Positions 6,654 through 13,991 of a stretch of 15,810 nt of DNA are shown piece by piece. Position 1 is the stretch's first letter. Each line of letters starts with the position of its first letter. The notes beneath the pieces are model-generated. The model searched no databases, had not been told where the DNA came from, and was given only the letters and a program-made list of their open reading frames with translations. Source of the DNA: DASUUR01 sp036373975 (GTDB taxonomy: Bacteria > Patescibacteriota > Saccharimonadia > Saccharimonadales > Saccharimonadaceae); NCBI GenBank assembly GCA_036373975.1, contig DASUUR010000022.1, positions 1 to 15,810 on the forward strand, in the 5' to 3' direction. The position numbers and the translations under genes are program-made.

Positions 6654-6887
6654 ATGTTTATGGTTTTAAGACATTATTTCGCGGCCGACAATTATTCTTG
6701 TGATGCGTACGGCCAAAGTGCCTATGGCCAGTGCGCCACTCAAGGTACTACTCCTCCTTCGCAGACGCCAGGGGGTGGCCTTGGAAATACCGGCTACGAA
6801 ATTATATTGCCACTGGCATTAGGTGCTGCACTTATTGTAGCAGGCATGATCTTACTGGCTAAGAAACTCCGACGACGAAACTCATAA
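6654..6887 (+). CDS. Small surface-type protein with LGNTG-like C-terminal anchor
   Basis: The only clear plus-strand gene. The 77-residue product has AYGQSAYGQC at 18-27, a Thr/Pro/Gly-rich linker, then LGNTG at 43-47, a hydrophobic helix at about 48-68 and a KKLRRR tail. That is the layout of an LPXTG-like cell-wall sorting signal, with LGNTG in place of LPXTG. No ordinary signal peptide is visible, and an in-frame stop lies just upstream (6645-6647), so the N-terminus cannot be longer. The AGGAA site (6646-6650) is spaced better for the second ATG at 6660 than for 6654. Three cysteines or fewer, no catalytic motif. It ends ahead of a strong bidirectional terminator. Identification as a sortase-type substrate is inference. 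Confidence 0.75.
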   Translation: MFMVLRHYFAADNYSCDAYGQSAYGQCATQGTTPPSQTPGGGLGNTGYEIILPLALGAALIVAGMILLAKKLRRRNS

Positions 6888-6931
6888 GCGTAGCGCTCAG
6901 ATACTCGACATATCCTTATCCTTCGGGCTTT

Positions 6932-6977
6932 CAGCAAACAAAAATGACGCACAGATGTGCGCCATTTTTGTTTGCTG
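6932..6977. terminator. Bidirectional terminator between fusA and the plus-strand small gene
   Basis: A 21-bp inverted repeat (6932-6952 with 6957-6976/6977) with a single A-C mismatch and a 4-base loop. Both strands show A-rich ascending and U-rich descending arms (AUUUUUGUUU). It begins about 10 bases after the fusA stop on one side and 45 bases after the small gene on the other, so it serves both convergent genes. Confidence 0.88.
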
Positions 6978-6985
6978 GAGCAGCT

Positions 6986-9064
6986 TTAGGCTGATCGCTT
7001 AGCAATAATCTCCTGAGCAACATTCGGCGGTACTTCTTCGTACTGCGCAAGCTCCATGGAACTCGCCGCACGGCCTTGGCTCATTGAGCGAAGATCTGTG
7101 GTATAGCCAAACATGCTTGCAAGCGGCACAAACGCAGTTACAATCTTTGCGCCCATTCGCTCGTCCATAGCTTCGATGCGACCACGGCGACTATTGAGGT
7201 CGCCGATGACATCGCCCATGAATTCCTCAGGGGTAGTCACCTCAACCTTCATAACTGGTTCAAGAAGGACTGGTTTGGCGGCTTTAATACCGTCTTTGGT
7301 CGCAAGGATACCCGCTAATTTAAAGGCAAGCTCACTTGAGTCGACGTCGTGGTAGCTGCCGTCGTACAAAGTAGCCTTGATATCAACTACTGGGTAGCCA
7401 GCGATCACACCGCCCTTGAGCGTCTCGTCGATACCTGCCTTTACGGCTGGGCGATACTCTTGCGGAACAACACCGCCCTTAATCTCATCGATGAACTCAA
7501 AGCCCTTGCCCGACTCATTTGGCTCAAAGCGGACCCAAACATCACCGTACTGACCACGACCACCAGATTGTTTGGCATGTTTACCTTGCACCTCCGCCGT
7601 ACCGCGGATGGTTTCGCGGAAGGCAACCTGAGGCTGACCAATGTTTGCCTCAACATTAAACTCACGCTTCATACGGTCAACGATGATCTCAAGGTGCAGC
7701 TCACCCATCCCTGAGATAATTGTCTGGCCTGTCTCATCATCGGTGTGTACGCGGAAGGTTGGGTCTTCTTCGGCTAGACGCTGAAGAGCAATGCTCATTT
7801 TTTCTTGGTCAGCTTTAGTCTTGGGCTCAATAGCAATTGCCACCGGCGGTTCAGGGAACTCAATGCTCTCAAGAGCAATGGGATGCGCAGGATCACACAA
7901 CGTGGTGCCTGTAGTGGTGTTTTTGAGACCAACCGCTGCCGCAATGTCACCAGCACCGATCTCAGTAACGTCTTCACGCTTGTCGGCATGCATACGTACA
8001 ATACGGCCAATGCGTTCTTTTTCACCGGTTGTGGCGTTCAGAACATAGCTACCGGCAGAGAGCTTACCGCTGTAAACACGGAAGAAAATCAGCTTACCAA
8101 CAAAGGGATCGTTAGCGATCTTAAAGGCAAGACCTGAGAATGGCTGATCATCGGCTGGTTTACGCTCAATTTCGTCACCGGTCTTAGGGTGCGTGCCCCA
8201 AACCGAACCAATATCGATTGGGCTTGGTAGGTAATCAGTAATTAGGTCAAGAACCTTCTCAACAATTACACCGCGACCATCACCACCAGTTACGATATAG
8301 AACTCACCAGTAAGTACCGATTTACGGATTGCGGCCTTAAGTTCGACTTCGCTAATAGCGTCTTCGCCACCCTCGAGATACTTCTCGAATAAGGTGTCGT
8401 CAGCTTCGACAGCAGCCTCAACAAGCAATGTGCGAGCGTTCTTAGCTTTCTCGACCATATCAGCAGGAATCTCACCAACAATCAACTCTTTATCAGTAAA
8501 GTCAGTGTAGGTGTAAGCTTTCATGTCAACGAGGTCAACAACCCCATTAATATCCTTCTCAAAACCAATTGGCAAGTGAATTGGCAGTGCACGCTTGCTT
8601 AGGCGGGCGTGGAGGCTCTTCAAGCTCATGTAGAAGTCACCACCAGTTTGGTTGATCTTATTGATAAAGCAGATGCGAGGAACACCGTACTTGTTGGCCT
8701 GGCGCCATACGGTTTCGGTTTGCGCCTCAACACCCATCTTGCCATCGAACACAACAACCGCACCGTCGAGGACGCGAAGTGATCGCTCTACCTCAACAGT
8801 AAAGTCGATGTGCCCCGGTGTGTCGATAATGTTGATCTTGTGGCCCTTCCAGAAAGAAGTAACGGCTGCGGAAGTAATAGTAATACCACGCTCACGCTCT
8901 TGAGCCATCCAGTCAGTAGTAGTTTCACCTTCGTGGACTGCACCGATCTTATGGCTAATACCTGTACGATACAGGATACCTTCAGTAGTGGTTGTTTTAC
9001 CGGCATCGATGTGTGCAATGATACCGATGTTACGGAACTTATCGAGAGGAATTTTTGCAGCCAT
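6986..9064 (-). CDS. fusA: Elongation factor G with altered G4/G5 guanine-recognition motifs
   Basis: Translocation GTPase of the ribosome. The 692 residues cover all five EF-G domains: P-loop AHIDAGKT (17-24), RGITI switch I (59-63), DTPGH (81-85), domain II from about 285, domain IV with the tip loop YDGSYHDVDSS (567-577), and domain V with FGYTTDLRS. Two base-recognition motifs differ from the family: G4 is NKIN (135-138) instead of NKxD, and the G5 region reads VTGGDGRG (258-265), where E. coli has VTCGSAFKNKG, so the Ser-Ala is absent and the loop is one residue shorter. Everything else is canonical and the gene is in its standard str-operon place, three bases after rpsG, so it should be the working EF-G. 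Last gene of the rpsL-rpsG-fusA unit. Confidence 0.97.
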   Translation of the reverse strand: MAAKIPLDKFRNIGIIAHIDAGKTTTTEGILYRTGISHKIGAVHEGETTTDWMAQERERGITITSAAVTSFWKGHKINIIDTPGHIDFTVEVERSLRVLDGAVVVFDGKMGVEAQTETVWRQANKYGVPRICFINKINQTGGDFYMSLKSLHARLSKRALPIHLPIGFEKDINGVVDLVDMKAYTYTDFTDKELIVGEIPADMVEKAKNARTLLVEAAVEADDTLFEKYLEGGEDAISEVELKAAIRKSVLTGEFYIVTGGDGRGVIVEKVLDLITDYLPSPIDIGSVWGTHPKTGDEIERKPADDQPFSGLAFKIANDPFVGKLIFFRVYSGKLSAGSYVLNATTGEKERIGRIVRMHADKREDVTEIGAGDIAAAVGLKNTTTGTTLCDPAHPIALESIEFPEPPVAIAIEPKTKADQEKMSIALQRLAEEDPTFRVHTDDETGQTIISGMGELHLEIIVDRMKREFNVEANIGQPQVAFRETIRGTAEVQGKHAKQSGGRGQYGDVWVRFEPNESGKGFEFIDEIKGGVVPQEYRPAVKAGIDETLKGGVIAGYPVVDIKATLYDGSYHDVDSSELAFKLAGILATKDGIKAAKPVLLEPVMKVEVTTPEEFMGDVIGDLNSRRGRIEAMDERMGAKIVTAFVPLASMFGYTTDLRSMSQGRAASSMELAQYEEVPPNVAQEIIAKRSA

Positions 9065-9067
9065 AAC

Positions 9068-9547
9068 CTACCCTCGTGCAAAATGCGCGAAGGCGCGGTT
9101 AGCTTCAGCCATTCGGTGTGTATCTTCCTTCTTCTTGAAGGTAGCACCAGCTTCGTTGTAGGCGTCAACAATCTCTGCAGCTAAACGCTGTTCGTAAGGC
9201 ATGCCACGGCGTGAACGTGCAGATTGTACAAGCCACATAAATGCGTAATGCTGCTGACGATGGCCCTGAATTGGGAATGGAATTTGGTAGTTAGCACCAC
9301 CAACACGACGGCTCTTTACCTCAAAACTTGGAGATACATTCTTAAGGGCTTTTTCAAAGATCTCAAGAGGCTCTTCACTTTTTAGCTTTTTGGCGGCAAT
9401 TTCAAGAGCACTGTATACTTGACGCTCAGCAAGTAACTTCTTGCCATCAAGCATACTCTTGTTAATGAGTCGCTGCACAAGCACGCTCTGGTATTTGCGA
9501 TCTGGAGCGACTGTGCGCTGTAGGGATTTGGTTACTTTACGAGGCAT
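9068..9547 (-). CDS. rpsG: 30S ribosomal protein S7
   Basis: Primary 16S rRNA binder that organises the 30S head and touches the E-site tRNA. The 159 residues show MPRKVTKSLQRTVAPDRKY, the loop FEVKSRRVGGANYQIPFPI (about 75-93), the helix WLVQSARSRRG and the C-terminal KKKEDTHRMAEANRAFAHF. Length is normal. It overlaps rpsL by one base (TAATG) and is followed by fusA after three bases. In E. coli S7 represses this operon; no S7 site is obvious between rpsL and rpsG here because the genes overlap. Confidence 0.97.
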   Translation of the reverse strand: MPRKVTKSLQRTVAPDRKYQSVLVQRLINKSMLDGKKLLAERQVYSALEIAAKKLKSEEPLEIFEKALKNVSPSFEVKSRRVGGANYQIPFPIQGHRQQHYAFMWLVQSARSRRGMPYEQRLAAEIVDAYNEAGATFKKKEDTHRMAEANRAFAHFARG

Positions 9548-9960
9548 TACTTAGTCTCCTTTTTAGCACCATACTTAGAGCGACCCTGCGCACGCTTTTG
9601 TACACCTTGGAGGTCAAGAGTACCGCGAACAATGTGGTAACGAACACCTGGAAGGTCCGGCACACGTCCACCACGAACAAGCACAGCAGCGTGCTCTTGT
9701 AGGTTGTGGCCCTCACCGCCGATGTAAGCCCATACTTCGTGGCCGTTCGATAGGCGCACACGTGCAACCTTACGAAGGGCAGAGTTTGGCTTCTTTGGGG
9801 TTTTTGTTGTTACCTTAATACAAACACCACGCTTTAGTGGAGCTTGCTGGTCGTAGTAACGACTCTTCAATGCATTGTGAATTCGTCCAAGTGCTGGACT
9901 CTTGCTCTTCTTGGCTGCGCTTTTGCGCGGCTTACGAATAAGCTGATTAATTGTTGGCAT
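9547..9960 (-). CDS. rpsL: 30S ribosomal protein S12
   Basis: Decoding-centre protein that sets translational accuracy. The 137 residues include the invariant TPKKPNSALRKVARVRLSNG and GGRVPDLPGVRYHIVRG segments. The lysine positions linked to streptomycin response in other bacteria (in TPKKPNS and near RVPDLPG) are the common form except for proline in VPDLP, where many species have Lys. Relative to E. coli there is an insertion of about 13 residues after SPAL, as in Bacillus. AGGAG is placed five bases before the ATG. First gene of the str unit, preceded by a promoter and a leader of about 130 nt. Confidence 0.97.
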   Translation of the reverse strand: MPTINQLIRKPRKSAAKKSKSPALGRIHNALKSRYYDQQAPLKRGVCIKVTTKTPKKPNSALRKVARVRLSNGHEVWAYIGGEGHNLQEHAAVLVRGGRVPDLPGVRYHIVRGTLDLQGVQKRAQGRSKYGAKKETK

Positions 9961-10038
9961 ATTTTCTCCTAGAGGTTAATTGGTAGGATGAGTCAGTGCA
10001 TGATTCAGCAGGCACACACCGACAAACGTTTTAAAGGG

Positions 10039-10071
10039 GAAGTAGCTTGTACACACTCTCGCGCTTACTTC
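10039..10071 (-). promoter_or_regulatory. Stem-loop in the rpsL leader
   Basis: Arms 10039-10046 (GAAGTAGC on plus) and 10063-10071 pair over 8 bp with one bulged base. The stem can be extended outward with a CUUU/AAAG block across a small internal loop, and the loop is 16 bases. It sits in the middle of the str-operon 5' leader and could be a ribosomal-protein regulatory element (S12 or S7 as candidates). Structure is moderate, function inferred. Confidence 0.45.
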
Positions 10072-10098
10072 TCTTTCAAAACATGAAACTCATAGCGG

Positions 10099-10127
10099 AT
10101 TATAGCAGAATTCTACCACGATAACAA
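10099..10127 (-). promoter_or_regulatory. Promoter of the rpsL-rpsG-fusA unit
   Basis: Minus-strand TTGTTA (10122-10127), 17 bp spacer, perfect TATAAT (10099-10104). Located just after the rpoC terminator; predicted start near 10092. Confidence 0.78.
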
Positions 10128-10138
10128 GTGCCGCCAAC

Positions 10139-10170
10139 GACAAACGCCCCTGAAAGCGGGGCGTTTTGTC
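10139..10170 (-). terminator. Rho-independent terminator of rpoBC
   Basis: GC-rich hairpin (10139-10150 with 10158-10170, one bulged base, 7-base loop) 14 bases after the rpoC stop, with GUUUGUCGUU following in the transcript. Confidence 0.82.
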
Positions 10171-10184
10171 TTAGGGCAAGAGCT

Positions 10185-13100
10185 CTACTCTTTGCCTTCG
10201 GCCTTGTCGTCACTAACCGGCAAGATGGCGCCAGTTCCAACTGGGATCTTGCGACCAATGATAACGTTCTCCTTGAGTCCGTAGAGATTGTCCATACGGC
10301 CACTCGTTGCGGCATTGATAAGCACGCGAGTCGTATCCTGGAAGGAAGCAGCAGACAAGAAGCTGTCACTCCAGATAGAGACTTTGGTGATACCAAGCAG
10401 TAGCTGAGTAAATTGCGCGGGTTCTTTGCCTTCAGCGGTGAGCTGCGTGTTTGCATCAATAACTGCGGCTTTAGAGACAATATCACCGGTAACAAAGAGG
10501 CTGTCACCTGGGTCTTCAATCTGAACACGGCTAAACATTTGGCGAACAATGATCTCCAAGTGCTTATCGGCGATGTTCTGGCCCTGTGCGGCGTAAATGC
10601 GCAACACTTCGTTAATGATGTATCGCTGAGTTGCCTCAACGCCCTTTAGGCCCATCAGGTCGCGGAGATTGATCGAACCATTTGTGAGACGATCTCCCGC
10701 CTCAACAACACTGCCGTCAGCAACAACTAACTGCTTAAAGCCCGGGATCTCGTAGCGAACTGGTCCTTGTGCGCCGCTAGTAACGATTAATTCGCCGTCT
10801 GCTACCTCAACCGTACCGTCGAATGGCGCAGTCACTGGCAATGATTCGTCTTCGTTGCTTGCTAACACATCCCCAGCAGTAACTTCTGTACCGCTCTTTA
10901 CGCGAACAATCTGCTTCTTGAGCTTGAGGCGCTCAACTTTACCAGTCTGAGGAGTTACCTGCACAACGTAGTTGTTGCCGTCTTCCCAGACTTGGACACT
11001 ACCGGCCACCTGGCTAAGGTAAGCTTCACCTTTTGGAGCGCGCACCTCAAAGAGCTCTTCAACACGCGGCAGACCCTGGGTGATGTCATCTCCGGCCACA
11101 CCACTAGCATGGAAGGTGTTCAGTGTTAGCTGAGTACCAGGTTCACCCACTGATTGCGCAGCGATAACACCAACAGGCTGTGCGAGCTTGATAAGGCTAC
11201 CTGTTGCCATGTCTAGACCGTAGCTCTTTTGCGGAATTCCGCGCAAGTTCTTAGTGCTGAGCACGCTCATGATCTTTACGCTGTCGATCTTTGCATCTTT
11301 TTCGATTGCATCTGCAACTTCGCGCTTGATTAGCTCACCACGCTTTACGTAGCTCGCAACATCTTCGGCAGCATAGCGACCGAATAATCGATCACCAAAT
11401 TCAACCATAGTTTCTTCGGTTTCAGCACGATAGATTGAGAAGCCGTCATCTGAACTGTCATCTTCGACTGTGAAGACATCCTGGCTCACGTCTACAAGGC
11501 GACGAGTTAGGTACCCAGAGTCGGCAGTCTTAAGCGCAGTGTCGATAAGACCCTTACGCGTACCTCGAGTGGCGACAAAGGCTTCAAGAGGGCTTAGACC
11601 AAGCTTATAGTTTGAACGGATCGGGAGCTCGATCTCTTTACCACCAGCATCGACCATCACACCAATCATAGCGGTAGCAAGCTTCACGTTACTAATGTTA
11701 CCTCGAGCACCAGAGTTCACCATGATGCTAACACCCGTATCGGTTTGGGTTAGACGGTCCTGCAATAGATCTACGACCTTGCTGTCAACCTGACGCCATG
11801 CCTGAATGGTCAAGGTGTATCGCTCGTCTTCAGTAATCAAACCCTGTTCATACTGAGAAGACACGAGAGCTGCACGCTCTTCACCTTCGGCAATCAGGGT
11901 TGCGATCTCATCAACGTCAAAGTAATCGGCCATACCCGTTGAGACGGCGGCGGCGGTTGCGTGCTCAAGAGCTAAATCTTTTACTTCGTCAGCAATATGG
12001 GCGGTAACTTCAGAGCCGTATGTGTCAAAAATGCGAGCTAGAACTTTGTTGAGCTGCTTTTTGTTCATAACGTCTTCGATGTACGGCAGATCAACAGGCA
12101 ATACCTCGTTAAAGTACACGCGACCAAGTGTCGTCTTACGGCGTTCGCCCTTTGCTGGAACGATAATTGGCGTCTGGAGCTTGATCACACCCTTTTCGAA
12201 AGCCATGATCGCCTCTGAAATAGACGCGTAAGCGCGAACTTTATCGTTCTGGGCATCTGGCTTTGCGTAGGTAATGTAGTAACATCCAAGCACGATATCC
12301 TGAATCAAGTTCAAGATAGGCGTACCGTCGGCAGGCTTCAATAGGTTATTGGTTGCAGACATTAATTCGCGAGCCTCACGCTGCGCCTCGGTGCTCAATG
12401 GGAGATGCACGGCCATTTGGTCACCGTCGAAGTCAGCGTTAAAGCCACGACATACAAGCGGGTGCAGCTGGATCGCCTTACCTTCGATAAGCTTTGGCTG
12501 GAACGACTGAATACTCAGGCGGTGCAATGACGGTGCACGGTTTAGCAGCACATACTTACCCTTGATCACCTCGTCGAGTGCATCCCATACAACACTCTCA
12601 CCCGACTCAATCAAGCGAGTTGCAGAGCGAATGTTGTGCGCGTGCTCATTGCGAAGGAGGTATGAGATAACAAATGGCTTAAATAGCTCTAGGGCCATCG
12701 CCTTAGGCAAACCACATTGGCTAATCTTAAGCTCAGGACCAGCAACGATAACTGATCGACCCGAGTAGTCCACACGCTTACCAAGAAGGTTCTGGCGGAA
12801 GCGTCCTTGCTTACCCTTGAGCATGTCGCTCAAAGACTTAAGGCGTCGTCGGCCACCTGCGGCGCTTACGGCACGGCCGCCTCGAGCTGCGCTGTTGTCA
12901 ATTAAAGCATCGACTGCTTCTTGCAACATGCGCATTTCGTTACGACGAATGACTTCTGGTGCGTTAAGGTCTACCAACTTCTTCAGACGATTGTTTCGGT
13001 TAATGACACGGCGGTACAGGTCGTTAAGGTCAGCGGTTGCAAAGCGACCACCGGTAAGCTGCACCATTGGGCGAAGATCGGGCGGAATAACTGGCAGTAC

Positions 13101-13988
13101 GGTCACGCACATGCTTGCAGGCTTGATGCCAGCTCGCTGCATACCTTCAAGAACCTTCAATCGCTTCAAGAGCTTCTTGGCGCGCTGGCCTTTTGCTACT
13201 TCAGCTTCTTCGGTGAGACTCTTGATAAGCTCATCGAGGTTAATCTCATCTAGGAGGCGCTTGAGGGCTTCGCCACCCATACCAACCTGGACAATTTCTT
13301 CGTATTCTTCAGGTAGATTGCGGTAATCAGTTTCACTCATGAGAGCAGACTTTACGAGACTTTCGAGCTGCGCCTTGCGCTGCAAGAAGGTTTCGTTGAG
13401 CTCTTCTAGCTCAGCAGATTGCTCAGTAGCAAGTTTTTTAACGTCAGCATTCTCTTCTTCAGCAGCTTTTTCATAGCGGATTTTGATCGCTGCACGACCA
13501 GCTTCGGTCTCGGCTTCAAGATCGGCAAGCAGTTGATCGCGCTTTTCGGTATCGACATCGAGCAATACATAACTTGCAAAATAAGCGACACGCTCGAGGT
13601 TGCGAACTGTCATGCCAAGCAATAACGCCATAGCGCTTGGAGTACCACGCATGAACCAGATATGAGCAACCGGGGCTGCAAGACTAATGTGGCCCATTCG
13701 CTCACGACGGACAATACTCTTAGTAACAATCTCGCCATTCTTGTCGACTGCCACTTCACGAGAACGCACACCTTTTAGCTTGGCGTCGTGCTGGCTAATA
13801 TCTTTTACGGGCCCAAAAATGCGCTCACAGAAGAGTCCATCGCGCTCAGGTTTCTGGGTTCGATAGTTAATAGTTTCTGGTTTTAGGACCTCACCATGGC
13901 TCCAGCCGAGGATATCCTCGGCATTGGCCACAGCTAGGCGCACTGCATCGAAATCTGCAATGCTCGTATTAGTTACGAGGCGACTCAT
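10185..13988 (-). CDS. rpoC: RNA polymerase beta' subunit lacking both zinc-binding sites
   Basis: Catalytic subunit of RNA polymerase, 1267 residues. The Mg-binding NADFDGD is at 517-523. Also present are the lid/rudder-region KGKQGRFRQNLLGKRVDYSG (391-410), the bridge-helix/trigger-loop region SPLEAFVATRGTRKGL to GYLTRRLVD (799-833) and the C-terminal GVIAAQSVGEPGTQLT (940-955). A charged, probably coiled-coil insertion at about 146-215 resembles that of actinobacterial beta'. Unusually, all ligands of the N-terminal zinc ribbon (E. coli Cys70, 72, 85, 88) are Gln66, Asp68, Val81 and Asn84, and those of the second site (Cys814, 888, 895, 898) are Ser845, Thr912, Pro919 and Ser922. It lies three bases after rpoB, with AAGGAGG 11 bases before its ATG. 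Confidence 0.98.
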   Translation of the reverse strand: MSRLVTNTSIADFDAVRLAVANAEDILGWSHGEVLKPETINYRTQKPERDGLFCERIFGPVKDISQHDAKLKGVRSREVAVDKNGEIVTKSIVRRERMGHISLAAPVAHIWFMRGTPSAMALLLGMTVRNLERVAYFASYVLLDVDTEKRDQLLADLEAETEAGRAAIKIRYEKAAEEENADVKKLATEQSAELEELNETFLQRKAQLESLVKSALMSETDYRNLPEEYEEIVQVGMGGEALKRLLDEINLDELIKSLTEEAEVAKGQRAKKLLKRLKVLEGMQRAGIKPASMCVTVLPVIPPDLRPMVQLTGGRFATADLNDLYRRVINRNNRLKKLVDLNAPEVIRRNEMRMLQEAVDALIDNSAARGGRAVSAAGGRRRLKSLSDMLKGKQGRFRQNLLGKRVDYSGRSVIVAGPELKISQCGLPKAMALELFKPFVISYLLRNEHAHNIRSATRLIESGESVVWDALDEVIKGKYVLLNRAPSLHRLSIQSFQPKLIEGKAIQLHPLVCRGFNADFDGDQMAVHLPLSTEAQREARELMSATNNLLKPADGTPILNLIQDIVLGCYYITYAKPDAQNDKVRAYASISEAIMAFEKGVIKLQTPIIVPAKGERRKTTLGRVYFNEVLPVDLPYIEDVMNKKQLNKVLARIFDTYGSEVTAHIADEVKDLALEHATAAAVSTGMADYFDVDEIATLIAEGEERAALVSSQYEQGLITEDERYTLTIQAWRQVDSKVVDLLQDRLTQTDTGVSIMVNSGARGNISNVKLATAMIGVMVDAGGKEIELPIRSNYKLGLSPLEAFVATRGTRKGLIDTALKTADSGYLTRRLVDVSQDVFTVEDDSSDDGFSIYRAETEETMVEFGDRLFGRYAAEDVASYVKRGELIKREVADAIEKDAKIDSVKIMSVLSTKNLRGIPQKSYGLDMATGSLIKLAQPVGVIAAQSVGEPGTQLTLNTFHASGVAGDDITQGLPRVEELFEVRAPKGEAYLSQVAGSVQVWEDGNNYVVQVTPQTGKVERLKLKKQIVRVKSGTEVTAGDVLASNEDESLPVTAPFDGTVEVADGELIVTSGAQGPVRYEIPGFKQLVVADGSVVEAGDRLTNGSINLRDLMGLKGVEATQRYIINEVLRIYAAQGQNIADKHLEIIVRQMFSRVQIEDPGDSLFVTGDIVSKAAVIDANTQLTAEGKEPAQFTQLLLGITKVSIWSDSFLSAASFQDTTRVLINAATSGRMDNLYGLKENVIIGRKIPVGTGAILPVSDDKAEGKE

Positions 13989-13991
13989 AAT

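Noticed and set aside
6932..6977. 21-bp inverted repeat as a mobile-element end or attachment site
   Set aside because: No transposase or integrase is near, the loop is 4 bases, and it lies between two convergent stop codons with U-rich arms, all typical of a bidirectional terminator.
8276..8662. EF-G G4/G5 changes as a frameshift or sequencing error
   Set aside because: Frame and flanking conserved sequence are intact on both sides and the two changes are separate codons far apart, so error is unlikely.
9547..9960. Insertion of about 13 residues in RpsL as a novelty
   Set aside because: A similar insertion after SPAL is present in Bacillus-type S12, so it is an ordinary Gram-positive feature.
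12817..13326. Long plus-strand open frame of 169 codons opposite rpoC
   Set aside because: Low-complexity Ser/Arg-rich shadow of a highly conserved rpoC segment, with no ribosome binding site or independent evidence.
13338..13553. Charged coiled-coil stretch in RpoC (about residues 146-217) as a novel insertion
   Set aside because: Actinobacterial beta' subunits carry a comparable charged helical stretch here, so I do not count it as new.
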